Source: Planococcus citri
Lineage: Eukaryota; Arthropoda; Insecta; Hemiptera; Pseudococcidae
Direction of reading: 5' to 3'
Length of the DNA: 64,000 nt
Assembly (NCBI RefSeq): GCF_950023065.1
Contig: NC_088678.1
Location: 10,096,580 to 10,160,579 of the forward strand
The position numbers and the translations under genes are program-made. The notes under the pieces are model-generated. The model had not been told where the DNA came from, made no database searches, and worked only from the letters and a program-made list of their open reading frames with translations. Below, piece after piece: positions 25,368-39,010 of the stretch (positions are counted from its first letter, which is position 1; each line of letters opens with the position of its first letter).

Positions 25368-27123
25368 TTTTATTTTATTTCACTACAATACTTATACCCA
25401 ACAATAATCCATCATAATTTTCCAAATCAGGGGACAGGAGAATTTCGCGCATTTCACCTGTGAATATCCTTTGCTCAAAATGTAGAGTTTGCAGAGTTTC
25501 TAAGGATTCAGGATTCAAAGTTTTTCGCAATTTTCCTATACAGATTACATTTGGCTTCAGTAATTTGTTTTTGGAAACATTGTAAGTTTTTCACGCATTT
25601 TCAACACTTTTTTTGCAGTAGCTCTCTAATATTTTTGAATTTTAATTATTTTTTTGTTGTTTATAGTGTTTTTATTGCTCTTTATGATATCCATTCAGAT
25701 ATATGTAATTTTATCAAATTTGATTTATGTTAATCAATTTTTAGATCTGATATTTTTCCCGGGTTCACAATTTTGTTTGAATTAACAGCTAGGTCAAAAA
25801 AAGACGAAAGATATCATCTCTTAAGCTGAAGAAATATTTTGGAATGCAGTGGTGTCAAGTTTTTTGAATTTTTCTCAATTTTTTGAATATGACAATAAAG
25901 TTTAAAAAATATCCATCCAGTTTCAGAAATTATATTTTTCGATATTTTGGCATATTTAATGAGAAATATTTAGGAAAAAACAATTTTCAAAACCCAAATT
26001 CAACTGAAAATAAGTGATTTGCTGTAAATTTTCTACTGCTCATTATTGTGGAACCTCAAGAGTGGTCTCATTTGTCACGATTGAGTTCAATAAACTCTCA
26101 AAAGTGGATTCTATTTCCTAAATTTCAAATTGTTTTACCCGTTTGAATAAATTAAACAATAATTAATATGACCCAACACCCTGTCACTCTGATTCCAAAC
26201 TTCAATCTCTCCAAACGGACTATCTTCTAATACCAAACATCACGTGGGAATAAACTTAACTAGGTAATTAGATAAATTAAAAAATCAAAAGAACTTCACT
26301 ACCAAGTTGAGAAAAGTTCGTAAATTATAAAACGTGCAAAAAAAAAGTCACGCGAAGTTGAGAGAGAGCGCGCAGATTCGACGTTTAAAACACAAATTAC
26401 GATTTGATGATTATTCTGGCGGAATAAAAACGTTACGCGATGTTTCCTTATTTTTCTCTGTAATATTTTCAATACGTGAGTATTTTTTACACACTTTGCT
26501 TTCTGCTTTCGTATAAGCTATAGGGCAAGAGGCAAGACACAACTACGAGCCTGGAAATCATCTGCGCGGAATGATTTGAAAAATATTTACGAGTCTTTTG
26601 AAAAAGCTGCGTAGTAAAAAATAATTTTCATTAAAGAGTATAACCTACACCGATGAACGTGTTCAAACTAATTTAGTAATTTCCATCCGACAAAGTTCCC
26701 AGTTGTGCGAAATCCGTTTCTATTTTTTTTTCTTCTCGAGACCCCCCCCCCCACTTCTCTGTTTATCCATCCTATATTTCGACAGTTTTGAATCAACGAT
26801 GCGCGCCATATTCGTCCAAAAAGAAATTCCACTCAGTTTTTTCATTCATTTTCTCAAACACTGATGACTAAATATCGAGGAGAAAAAGTTTATCTTGAGC
26901 TGAGAAAGTTGCGATTTGAAAATTTTTATACCTTTATAGAGGAGAAAAAACGACGATAAAGAAGTGAGCTTTTTTCCTTCATCACGGTTGGAAACTTCAT
27001 TAAGTAAGTTTATCGAAAGTGGGAATATTATCGTGAAATATTTCGTATTAAAAAAAAAAAAAGACTGTGGAAGGTCGAGTCAAGTATATAAAGGAAGAGT
27101 ATTGAAAAAAATGATCCACTTAC
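25368..27123. other. Intronic sequence next to the Ig1 exon
   Basis: AT-rich intron with a C-run near 26741-26752. No other exon or RNA gene was found before the splice donor at 27123. Confidence 0.45.
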
Positions 27124-27331
27124 CGACAACATCTAAAAGTCCAACTTGACTCTTCATAGGATCGGTGTTTATTTGGCACATATACCATCCCCGATCCGAT
27201 TCACGTACTTCTTTTATATGCAAATACCAAGCCCTGTGATCACTCTGGCTTACTCCGATACGGTGGTTCTTGGTGATCACGTGAGTATGTATGGTAAGAA
27301 TAGTTTGCGTGTCTACTCGCAACCACGCTAC
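27124..27331 (-). CDS. DIP/lachesin-family Ig gene, exon for second half of Ig domain 1
   Basis: This exon encodes 69 residues plus one base, starting VAWLRVDTQTILTI and ending KSQVGLLDVV. It continues the V-type Ig domain begun in the exon at 40577-40677: the core tryptophan (VAW), the IHTHVITKNHRI segment, the WYLHI strand and the second disulphide cysteine in RGWYMCQINTDPMK. The IHTHVIT and CQINTDPMK motifs are the strongest DIP/lachesin signatures in the window; Dpr proteins have a different motif here. The acceptor is TTTACTTTTACAG|GTAGCG and the donor is GTCG|GTAAGT, both canonical. The entry phase (0) matches the upstream exon and the exit phase (1) matches the next exon. No internal stop or frameshift is present, so the gene looks functional. 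The introns on either side are 13,245 and 24,653 bp. Confidence 0.95.
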
Positions 27332-29600
27332 CTGTAAAAGTAAATACGACGATTATTATTTTAATAATTTCGTTTTGTTTCAAAGTGTCCGTAAAAAAAA
27401 TCAAACTTCTAAATAAGACCGTACAATATTATATGAAATTAATTGCTTCTAGACAGGAAACGAAGCCAAGTGCCGATAGTGGGGGTCAGAGCAACGAACG
27501 AGTGTTGGTCTTTACTTACACGAAACATACATTTGAGCAAGGTTCCAATACACCCTCAAAAACTCGACTCCATTCTTCTCTGTGTACCTACTCGTAGATA
27601 TTTCAGTTCCACGCCATTAAAGCCAAAAATGATTGAATTTCCATCGCGTTGAAATGCAATGCGCCACGAATTGCAACCTATCTCATCTCGATCAATTCTT
27701 CTCGCTGTCTCTGCCTGCCTTCTCACACACGATGACATTTTTTTCTCCTTTTTTACTCTCTCTCTCTCTCTGTAATGCGGTTCAATACTCTATTGTGCGA
27801 AAACCATTTCACACATACTCAATTTTTCCATCTTTTCTTTTAACGTTTTCGCCAATAATACCGGGGCATTCTTCAAGTCGCTGCAAATGGGGAGAAAAAG
27901 TGTCAAGAATGCAAGAGGCGAATAGCAGGCGTTAAATGAATTTCACCATCAGAAGTACCACGTGAACGCACCGCTGAACGCAAGATAATATTCGTCAATG
28001 TCACTCTGCGTCTGCACTTCAATCTGCGCTAACAGCCAACATGCCAACACTTCGAATTTCAATTTTTTTTCCTCCTCCCCTTCTTGGTATTTAGCTCCCT
28101 GAGCTTTGTTGACTTTTCGCGTATAGGTATTAAACTAAGTAAGTATATGCTCGTGGGTATAGTATATCTTCCTCTTACCCCACCCCCTTCCACAACTGCC
28201 GTAATATTGTGACGATATCATATTTTTAGAAGAGATATATGGTGATGGAGAAATATTGCTGTCAACTTGTAAGCATTCGGTTTCCGGGTAGTTTATTCAA
28301 TTCTGTACTTTGATTTTCAAAACTTTTTTTTTCGAGTGAGTTGGTGGCGCGAATTGTGCGGAAAATTATCCCTATTTCAAGTTCTCGAATGTTCGATAAA
28401 ATATCAATCATTTTTGACTGAGTGGAAGTGACTAAATGACTTGGTTACAGAGTTAAATATCCTAAGGTCATTCCATGTTGTTGTCTATAATTTGTAAAAA
28501 GTTGTGTGATGGATCTTTTTTGAGCGAAAGGCAAGAGGGAAGGTGTTTTTCATTACAATAACACCACACAGGGATCAAAGGACGGGAAAATGTCAAATTT
28601 TGAAAAAAAATTGGTAGTCAGGAATTCAAAAGTTTTAATTTACTCAAGCTTTTCTAGGTTCAGGTCTTTCAATACAGTATTGTTGAAAAAATTGTGAAAT
28701 TTTCCTGCATAAGGTTTCTAGAACCAGTACCATATTTTTACCCCTGACCTTCTGGAAAGTGGAACTTGAAAATAAGGAGATTTCAGTAGCTTTCCTTAAA
28801 AATTGAGGGTATTAAAATTACTCTGATCACACATTGAAAATTTTTAAAAACTAATTTTTACAGACATTCTCAATTTTTTTTTCATTTTTTACAACGTTGG
28901 GTGAATTTATCCAACAAAATCGCTATTGTTGAAATGGTTTTATTCAAAAGTTGGATCTGTTCGATTTTTGAAAAAATGTTGACTGCAGGGGTAACTCTCA
29001 ACATAAATTTTTGTTAGACTTTGGCAAAAATAAAAAAAATATGAATTATTTTCTCAAAAAACTCGAATAGCTTAGGTACTGAAGGGATTAGACGTCCAAA
29101 AAGTGAAACTTGAAAATAAGACTTATTTTTAACCCCACCTAGCCTTTTTTCAGCAAAGAAAAAGTCGATTTGAAAAAAGTGTTGGGTATTTATAAGAATT
29201 TCAACACAGAAATGGAAAATTTTTATTCAACCAACTTTGATTTAATTCAAGTGCTAATCCATGACAGACTCTTGAAAAAAAAACACCATTATTTCAGTCT
29301 CTCAGTGCTCCATAAGATCGAGGAAAAAGGGATGGCCTCGCAATTTTTACTTCGTTTAAAATATTCTGAAATTTTTTAGATACCTATTTTCTATTCCGCT
29401 TTCCTTTCTCACAAACAAATCTAAAATTTGCCAAAAGTACCAAACCTGATGTAATTAAACAAGTCTGATAACATCTAATCTACGACTACGAGTCAGCTCT
29501 ATTGGATTTTATCATGTTTAAAATGATTCATAAGTTGCTCCTTATATTGTACAATGAATTTCTCCCACCTCCTCATGGGGAATGGGGACCTTAAAAAAAA
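27332..29600. other. Intronic sequence, weak internal repetition only
   Basis: A CT run lies at about 27758-27771. The phrase AGTGGAACTTGAAAATAAG near 28755 recurs as AGTGAAACTTGAAAATAAG near 29101, hinting at an old duplication of roughly 350 bp. CTAAGGTCATTCCATG near 28463 faintly resembles the foldback-element end at 42085. Confidence 0.4.
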
Positions 29601-29619
29601 AAAAGATCAAATCTGACCA

Positions 29620-31740
29620 CAATTTTGATCTGGTCAAATGAAATTGGATCAAAGGAATGAGTGGATTTGAGCAGATCAGACCTGATCTTTTATCCGATAT
29701 GATTTGATCTGATCAGACCTGATCTTACCTGATCTAATCTGATCTGATCAGACCTAATCTAATCTGAACTAATATGAGCTGATCTTATCTTATCTGATCC
29801 TATTAAATCTTATCAGATCTCACCTGACCTTATCAGATCTCATCAGATCTTATCAGATCTCATCAGATCTTGACAGATCCTATCTGATCTTGACAGATCC
29901 TATCTGATCTTGACAAATCCTATCTGATCTTATCAGATCTCATCTGATCTTATCAGATCTCATCTGACCTTATCAGATCTCACCTGACCTTATCAGATCT
30001 CACCTGACCTTATCAGATCTCACCTGATCTTATCAGATCTCACCTGATCTTATCAGATCTCACCTGATCTTATCAGATCTCACCTGATCTTATCAGATCT
30101 CATCAGATCTTATCAGATCTCATCAGATCTTATCAGATCTCATCAGATCTTATCAGATCTCATCAGATCTTATCAGATCTCATCAGATCTTATCAGATCT
30201 CATCAGATCTTATCAGATCTCATCAGATCTTATCAGATCTCATCAGATCTTATTAGATCTCATCAGATCTTATCAGATCTTATCAGATCTCATCAAATCT
30301 TATCAGATCTCATCAGATCTTATCAGATCTCATCTGATCTTATCAGATCTCATCTGATCTTATCAGATCTCATCTGATCTTATCAGATCTCATCTGATCT
30401 TATCAGATCTTATCAGATCTCATGTATTCTTATTAAATCTCATCTGATCTTATCAGGTCTCATTTGATCTTATCAGGTCTCATTTTATCTTATCAGGTCT
30501 CATTTGATCTTATCAGATCTGATTAGATCTCATCTATTCTTTTCTGTTCTTATCTAATCTTATCAATGCTTATCTAATCTTATCCGATCCAATCTGATCT
30601 AATCTGAGCTGATCTTATCTTATATGATCTTATTAAATCTTATCAAATCTCATCTAATCTTATGAGATCCCATCTGATTTTATCTTATCTGATCGGATCA
30701 CTCTGATCTAATATAATCTCATCGGATCTCATCTGATCTTTTCTGATCTTATCCAATCTTATCAGCGCTTATGTAATCTTATCCGATCTAATCTGAGCTG
30801 ATCTTTTCTTATATAATCTTATTAAATCTTATCCGATCTCATTTAATCATATCAAATCTCACCTGATCGTATTGTATCTGATCCTATCTGCTCTGATCTA
30901 ATATGATCTTATCAGATATAATCTGATCAGCTTTAATTTGATCTGATCAGCGCTACCTAATCTGATCTGATTACCTCTTAGCTAATCTTATCTGGTCTTG
31001 CCTGATCTTATGCGATCTGATCTGATCAAATTTTATCTGATCTACTCTGATGTAATCCAATCTCATCTAATCTTATCTGATCCGATACCTACATGTAATC
31101 ATGGTCTCCACAACAGGATCTGATTATGTAGATATGATGTGATCTGATCCGATCTGATTGAACTGGTCTGATCAGATCCAAATCCGGCTTCCTATATTGG
31201 ATCTTATCAGAAGTCAAAGCTCTTTTACTAGTGGATCTGGTCAGGCTATGATAATAGGTCTGGTCTATACCGAGGAAAGATGCCTGGCCGGATCTCACCA
31301 GATAATATTTGATTTAATCAAACCGGTCTGATCAGATGAACCAATCATGTCTTCTCAATGTAATCTGATCAGGGCTAAAAAGATCTAATATACGACGGTA
31401 AATGCCTAGATTCGACAACACCAGAAGTGATCCAATCAGATTCAAATCTTCCATAGGATTTGATCCGGTCTGAATAGATCACATCTCATCTGATCCAATA
31501 GGTCCGGTCAGATTTAATCAAGATCTCTTCTACTGGTTCTGATCATTTCTGAACAAATAGAAGCTCACCAAAACTTTGATCTATTCGAATAAAATTAAAT
31601 CCAGGGAATGTTCGTGGATATGATCAGATCCAATCAGGGATCATGATGATGGCTGAACAGATCTAATAATTACCTATAATGAATGTGCAGATCTGACCAT
31701 AATTAGATCTGATCCAAACAGATAAGTACAAGGAGATCAA
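29620..31740. repeat. AGATCT satellite with 10/20-bp period
   Basis: The unit TTATCAGATCTCATCAGATC (20 bp) is nearly perfect from about 30080 to 30250. It is recognisable as 10-bp half units (AGATCTNATC) from 29790 to 30530 and decays outward on both sides into GATCTGATC-like text as far as about 31740. AGATCT is itself a palindrome, so a symmetric hexamer recurs about once per helical turn. A related shorter patch lies at 35295-35520. Confidence 0.92.
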
Positions 31741-34700
31741 TTCCCAATGTTCTAAAAAATATCATTCATAAGGACTTTCATGCAAGGTCATTTGTAAAAA
31801 TTTGAAAAGCGAACTTTGAACTTTTAAGGGAAAATCGCATTTTTCGATAATTGTAATATATGTAGTACCTATAGGTATCTACCAAATTTGGAAGTAACGA
31901 TGCTCAAATTCAAAATAATTACAGAAAATACCACTTTTTACCTCAATTAAATTTCCAGTAAACAAATTTTAAAAATGGGATTTTAGCACTCTTGGATTAC
32001 GTACAAAGGTGCCTAATTTGACAATTAGCTGGAGACTTCAAAATGGCTGCAAATTACGACCAATCGAATTTGACGATTACAGATTGGGTGATTTCAGTAC
32101 AAATTTAATTAAATTTCTCACTGTTCGAAACCATCATCATCAATCAATTAAAGAGTTCAAAAATAGGCTGCAATTTTACCTCCATTTGACCAAATTTCGA
32201 TAATGTTTTATGGGTAATGTAGGTACTCCTAATTTAAATTTTTCAATTCGCCAAAAATTGGAAAATCGAATTAATCATGCTCGTTAGTGATGTATTTTAA
32301 AATCTTTTAAAAAATATTCCGTCGATTGTGATGCCTCCCTTGCCAGACTAAACCTACATACAACCGTACCTAATGCAATGAGACATTATCTCCATCAAGA
32401 TAACGAATTCCCATTCACTACTTTTTTCCTCCTATAATGAATGAATTCATCGCACAATCTCAGTAAACGCACGCAGACCTATCATCACTATGAAAAAATT
32501 AAACCCCTTATCATCTCTTGGGATTTCAATATACCGATCAATAGCACATTGTTTGGTGATCAAATCACAACACTGTTTTAAAAAAAAGTAATAATAAAGA
32601 ACTCTACAAAGTCTCAATATCAAGTTCACGAACGCGTAACAATACGAGAAAAGGGCACGTATACCACGACCATTGTGATGAAAAAAATTATCTAAATCAA
32701 TGTATCAGACCTCTTTTTTTTTTTGTTAATGTCAATAGAGAGGGGGGCTCACGAAAAAAATAATAATAATGAAAACGATGAATAACGACAGAAAAAATAT
32801 ACAAGAATCACGACGACGACGCAGCCCGCGATTAAAGGTATTTGTTTTTTAACAAACCAGCAGCAGTAGGTAGTGGTAACAGCCACCCAAACCATTACGA
32901 ATGGTTTTTTTATTATTTGTAACGGCTTTTATTATATTTTACCCCACAAAGAGGCTGAAAGTTGATTAGCTCAATTTCCTGAAGGGTGTATCGAGTAAAT
33001 CCGCTTTAGTGCACTATGGCGAAAAGTTGTACAGTTAGCGAGTTTTGTTTATCCCTCGATTCGAAAACATATTGCTATACACATTGTCGACCCTATATGT
33101 ATGGTTGTGAGCGAGAGCGTGGGTTATAGTAGAGTAGATAGAATATAGTGCGAATGCCAGACGAAATTATGGCTTTCAAAGCATTCGCCAATATTACCAA
33201 GACTTACGTTTAGTAAATCGACTCGGTGTTGGTGGTTTTATTCATTAGTAAGTATGTATACCAAACTGACTAAAATTGACGAAAGTATTTTATATGTGAT
33301 TGTACAAATACGTGCGTGGGTCGGAAATATTTCGATAATTGCTCGGAAATGGAGGATAAAATATACCATTGGAAATATAATTCTATTATACGAAGATAGG
33401 TTTACGATACGTGCATTCAGGATGCATTACAAATTGACTTTGTACCCATTTTCAATGCAAAAAATAAATTCATTTATGAGCTAAAAGTTGAAAAAATATT
33501 TAAAAATTAATATTTCCTTTTTACTAGATTTGTATTGGTTAATACTAAAAAATGCATACAAATTGGAAATTGGAAAAAAAAAATGAGAAACATGTAGGAT
33601 GAGTTCTCGTTTCTAATTCATTATTTAAAGCAATACCCCTTAAAATGTTAATTTTTTCAATACGACTGGCAACTTTGGCGTATAACAAGGCAGCTAATAA
33701 AAAATCAAATGTCTTTTGAATTTATATTGTGCTGTAATTTCGTTTTTCTCGTTACACGTCGCTCTGTTGCTTTGTAATTAAATATTCGCACGCGAATATC
33801 TCGTATAGTATACTAATATCAATATAGTCTAGTTTGAAAAGCCAGCGTACATTCGATGAAATGAACCGACGAATCGACGAGTGAAAAAAAAAAAACAATT
33901 CGCTGATAAATAACAATCTAAAACGAGTCGTTTCGACGACTAATATCCCTTGCAGAACGTCAATCAAGTGCGAAACAGATTGACATTTCCCCCGTCGTTT
34001 CTTAATTTCCTCCCTTTACTGGTGGCACCCTTTTGTAAATGTCATTCCGTCGACATATCACCCTACAGTATTTCTTACCTCTATTAACCAAATGTCAGTA
34101 ATACCGGCACCGAACTCATCTTCGCGTTTTTAAATTGTCAGAATATACTTTATTCCCTTATTATTTACTATCTCCTGCAACAACCACCACGTCGAGCTAT
34201 ACGTTATCCTAATCCTGGCTCGCGTTATTGCATCCTTTCCAAACGACCGATTGTTTAAACGATGACGTGTTTAAATCCGACTTACGGTGTACTTGTAATC
34301 GGATACGTGTGTCCGAATCAATTACCAAATATCTCCACCTCTGCTGCCAAACGTCTGTAAGGGTCGTGTTCTATATGACACGAGCTAAATTGTGTCCTTT
34401 TCACGTTATTATATTGTCACAACCCGCACGAGCCTCTCTGGTGTGATTTTTAATCGTCCTCGATCGTCCCTATACACATAACCTGTGTAAGAATATGGTC
34501 CGATAACGAAATTACGAAATCTACAACACTAGATTTCCAGAGCTTGTGTACTGGGCTACCTTCATCGTGCAAAGCTTTTATTTAGCGACGTGCTTTTCAT
34601 CAATGTGGTCTGTTTTTTTTTTCACGCCAACATCTACTTAAGTGTATTTGACCAGTTGACAGGTGATTATTGATTTACCTACACCTAAGAAATATAATCT

Positions 34701-35290
34701 GTAGAGGTATATAGTGCTTTTAAGTAGGTATTCAAGTGCCAGCACGGACTCATGCTAAAATCCATTAGGCGAATTTATATTTAAGATAACATCAACGCCA
34801 AGCTGACTTTTTCAGGTTAGGTGCCAGACGTGTTAATAAAGCACAAAATCCATTCCCGTCGAGAAATGGATAAAATACTAAAACATGATTGATCAATAGT
34901 GTGAGACAACACGTTTTCGAAGCTGAGATGGTTTTTTCCGTGCCATGAAGTCGAATTCTTCGATTTTGGCTCAAATATTTGAAAAGTACCCTCCGATGAT
35001 TTAGTAAAGATATCGTCGTTATTTTCTACCCAACTCTCCATATGAGGGAGGGGCGAGGAAATTTTCGTGATTTTTGTGCAATTGGGATTTCTAGTAAAAA
35101 ATTGCACAGGCTCGTATCCGAAGACCTATTGATCCTCGAACGAATTTGTTGAACTGATTTTAAAAAGAAGTAAGGAAGAATAACATTGATTTAGGGTATT
35201 TTTTTTTGATACAATCTCACTGTGCTCCTGCTGCCCCTCCCATCAACCATACCTACGTTTTAAAATTTGGTGTGACATGTCGATTTTTAG
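31741..35290. other. Intronic sequence, no recognised content
   Basis: AT-rich intron with CGACGACG near 32813. No exon or RNA gene can be supported. Confidence 0.45.
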
Positions 35291-35294
35291 GGGA

Positions 35295-35520
35295 AGATGA
35301 TTTGATCTGGTTAGATCAGGTCAGATACCTACAGACGTTTCCCGGATCCACTTCGATGTGACTAAATTTTCACAAACCTAATCTGACCAAATCAAAATTT
35401 TGGTCGGATTAGGTAGATTTACATACTAGGAGAAATCTGATTGAATCAGATCTGATCGTATCTGATTGGGATATGGTTAGATCTGGACATTGGCCATTAT
35501 ATTATTAGATCTGTTCAGTC
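35295..35520. repeat. Small GATCTGATT patch related to the AGATCT satellite
   Basis: Recurrent TCTGATC, TTAGATC and AGATCTG words resemble the decayed flanks of the satellite at 29620-31740. Confidence 0.55.
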
Positions 35521-35842
35521 ATCATAATGATTGGAGTTGGGACTTTCATGCAGTTATATGATGAAAATATGCAATATTTTATGCAATTTTCTCACTCAAA
35601 ATACATAGCCTATGCAAAAAATATACAAAAATTTCAGTTTCTACATAAATTGGATTTTTTTAAGCTGAAGAATCGAGCGACAAAATTTTTTTCGAAACTT
35701 TTTAAAACTCATTACCTAGAAAACGGCGGAACCGATTTCGATGAAACTTGAAATCTCACTTCACTGGACCACCACTATTCCTGAAAGGGAACACAATCAC
35801 CATGGTCCAAAAATTCGCAGATTTTTGAATTATCAACAAGTG

Positions 35843-35860
35843 GATCTGTTTTCAAACGAA
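35843..35860. repeat. Left 18-bp inverted repeat bracketing palindrome array 2
   Basis: GATCTGTTTTCAAACGAA matches the reverse complement of 38323-38340 at 17 of 18 positions. It lies about 10 bp outside the first satellite-like units. Confidence 0.65.
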
Positions 35861-35867
35861 TTATTGT

Positions 35868-38322
35868 TTATGCGTAAATTTATTCAATTCTGAGTGAATT
35901 ATTCGAGAGAGTATTTGATTCATTAAAGGGCATCATTCGTGAACGAATTGATTATTTTTTTGAAAGAACCATTCGCGAACGAATTAATTCATGAATCATT
36001 TCGTTCGTGAATTATTCATAAAAAATTATTCAATTCGTTCGTGAATGATTCGCCAAAAATTTAGAAAATGAATCGATTCGTTCGCGAATGAGTCACTTAT
36101 ACGAATCAATTCGTTGGCGAATGATTCACCGAAAATTATTCAATTCGTTCGCGAATGGTTCACTGGAAATTTTTCAATTCGTTCGTGAATGATTCGCCAA
36201 AAATTATTCAATTCGTTCGCGAATGAGTCTCTAATACGAGTCAATTCGTTGGCGAATGATTCACCGAAAATTATTCAATTCGTTCGCGAACGATTCACTG
36301 GAAATTTTTCGATTCCTTCGTGAATGATTCACCGGAAATTTTTCAATTCCTTCGTGAATGATTCACGGGAAATTTTTCAATTCGTTCGTGAATGATTCCC
36401 CAAAAATTATTCAATTCGTTCGCAAATGATTCACCAAAAATTGTTTATTTCGTTCGCGAATGATTCACCAAAAAGCATTCAATTCTTTTGTGAATGATTC
36501 ACCTAAAATTATTCAATTCGTTCGCAAATGATTCACCAAAAATCAAGTAAATAAATCGATTTGTTCGCGAACGAGTCACTCATACAAATCAATTCGTTCG
36601 CGAATGATTCACCAAAAATTATTCAATTCGTTCGCGAATGAGTCACTTATACGAGTCAATTCGTTGGCGAATGATTCACCGAAAATTATTCAATTCGTTC
36701 GCGAATGATTCACTGGAAATTTTTCAATTTGTTCGTGAATGATTCACGGGAAATTTTTCAATTCCTTCGTGAATGATTCACCGGAAATTTTTCAATTCGT
36801 TTGTGAATGATTCCCCAAAAATTATTCAATTCGTTCGCAAATGATTCACCAAAAACTGTTTATTTCGTTCGCGAATGATTCACCAAAAAGCATTCAATTC
36901 TTTTGTGAATGATTCACCTAAAATTATTCAATTCGTTCGCAAATGATTCACCAAAAATCAAGTAAATGAATCGATTTGTTCGCGAACGAGTCACTCATAC
37001 AAATCAATTCGTTCGCGAATGATTCACCAAAAATTATTCAATTCGTTCGCGAATGAGTCACTTATACGAGTCAATTCGTTGGCGAATGATTCACCGAAAA
37101 TTATTCAATTCGTTCGCGAACGATTCACCGGAAATTTTTCAATTCCTTCGTGAATGATTCACGGGAAATTTTTCAATTCGTTCGTGAATGATTCACGGGA
37201 AATTTTTCAATTCGTTTGTGAATGATTCCCCAAAAATTATTCAATTCGTTCGCAAATGATTCACCAAAAATTGTTTATTTTGTTCGCGAATGATTCACCA
37301 ACAATTTTTAAATTTGTTCGTTAATGATTCACCCAAAATAATTCAATTCGTTCGCAGATGATTCACCAAAAATCGAGTAAATGAATCAATTCGTTCGCGA
37401 ATGATTCACCAAAAAATTTTCAATTCGTTCGTGAATGATTCACCTAAAACTATTCAATTCGTTCACGAATGATTCACAAAGAATCAAGTAAATGAATCAA
37501 TTTGTTCGCGAATGATTTACCAAAAATTATCGAATTCGTTTGCGAATGATTCATCAGAAATTTTTCAATTTGTTCGCAGATGGTTCTCCAAAAACTATTG
37601 AATTCGTTCGCGAATGATCCATTGAAAATTTTTCAATTGGTTCGCGAACGAGTCACTCATACAAATCAATTCATTCGCGAATGATTCTCCAAAAATTATC
37701 AAATTCATTTGCGAATGATCCACTGAAAATTTTTTAATTCGTTCGCGAATGATTCACCGAAAATTATCGAATTTGTTTGCAAATGATTCACCAAAAATTT
37801 TTCAATTTGTTCGTTAATGATTCGCCCAAAATAATTCAATTCGTTCGCGGATGATTCACCAAAAATCGAGTAAATGAATCAATTTGTTTGCGAATGATTC
37901 ACCAGAAAATTTTCAATTCGTTCGTGAATGATTCACCAAAAACTATTCAAACTGTTCGCGAATGGTTTGCCAAAAATCAAGTAAATGAATCAATTCGTTC
38001 GCGAACGAGTCACTCATACGAATTAATTCGTTCGCGAATGATTCATCAAAAACTATTGAATTCGTTCGCGAATGATTCATCTAAAATTTTTCAATTCGGT
38101 GATTCACCAAAAATTATTCAATTGGTTCGTGAATGATTCGCCAAAAATTATTCAATTCGTTCGTGAATGATTCGCCAAAAATTCAGAAAATGAATTGATT
38201 CGTTCGCGAATGATTCATCAACTATTAACCGATTCATTCACGAGTGATCACCTGGAAATTAATCAATTCGTCCAATCGCCAAATCGGTTGTGAATGATTC
38301 GATTCGATTCCATTCCATTCAT
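35868..38322 (-). repeat. Palindrome satellite array 2, inverted orientation, with 415-bp higher-order repeat
   Basis: About 2.45 kb of the same satellite as array 1, but with spacers reading TGATTCACCAAAAATTATTC, the opposite orientation. The basic unit is about 35 bp. A run of 12 or so distinguishable monomers repeats as a block: GAGTCAATTCGTTGGCG occurs at 36238, 36653 and 37068, exactly 415 bp apart each time. CAAGTAAATRAATCGATTTG occurs at 36544 and 36959, also 415 bp apart. The monomer variants within the block keep their order, showing recent block duplication. Confidence 0.92.
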
Positions 38323-38340
38323 TTCGCTTGAAAACAGATC
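38323..38340. repeat. Right 18-bp inverted repeat bracketing palindrome array 2
   Basis: TTCGCTTGAAAACAGATC is the inverted partner of 35843-35860. A similar GTAAACAGATCAATTGCTA lies further right near 38487, so the family may have more copies. Confidence 0.65.
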
Positions 38341-38559
38341 AATTCGTAGATATACAATATTTTCACAAAAACCGAATCAATCGTAAATTAATTGATCCGT
38401 TTGCGCTTTTCAAATGATTCAAAAAGAATTCAAACAATTTATTTATGTAATCACCAATCGTTTGTAAATGATTCGATTCGATTGTAAACAGATCAATTGC
38501 TATGTACAAATGTTTTAAGAAAAGTGATTCGATTTGTTCGTAAAAGATTTGTAGGTATA

Positions 38560-39010
38560 TTTTGAAGAAAAGTCGGTCTTCTCACGCTTAATGCGTGAAA
38601 GTTTTTGTACTCTCAGTGTCTTATGGTGACGAATCTTGTTAACATTTTGTGGATCTGTCGACAAGAAGTCACCAAACCGCATTGAAAGTTCATATTTGAA
38701 AATCTGATGACTTTTTGGTGACAAATTCGCCAAGCTGTGACCATATGTGATCAATTTTGTATCTGGTCATTTTTGGCGAATCTCGGTGACTTCTGGTGAG
38801 TCAGTTTCAAAAGTCATCAAACCATTGAAAATTCATTTTTGACAATCTGATGACTTTTTTTGGTGACGGATTAACGAAGCAGTGACTAATGTCAATCAAT
38901 CAATCAATTTTATTATGTGTGATCGACTTAGGTAGTAGGTACTGGGTGGCTTCTGGTGAATTAGTCATGCACTAAGATGTCACCAAAACATAAAAAGTTC
39001 ATACTTGACT
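38560..39010 (+). repeat. Two-to-three-copy tandem, about 145-165 bp, GTCACCAAA blocks
   Basis: GTCACCAAACCGCATTGAAA (38668), GTCATCAAACCATTGAAAAT (38812) and GTCACCAAAACATAAAAAG (38979) each start a block. The first two continue with TCTGATGACTTTTTGGTGAC and share GGTGACTTCTGGTGA upstream. Confidence 0.65.

Larger units (their letters stand above)
2471..27123 (-). other. 24.7-kb intron between Ig1 and Ig2 exons
   Basis: The intron is bounded by the GTAAGT donor at 27123-27118 and the ACACGCAG acceptor ending at 2471. It contains a palindrome satellite, a nested-transposon cluster, and several tandem and pyrimidine repeats, listed separately. No exon with splice sites and Ig-like or other recognisable coding content was seen inside it. 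Confidence 0.85.
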
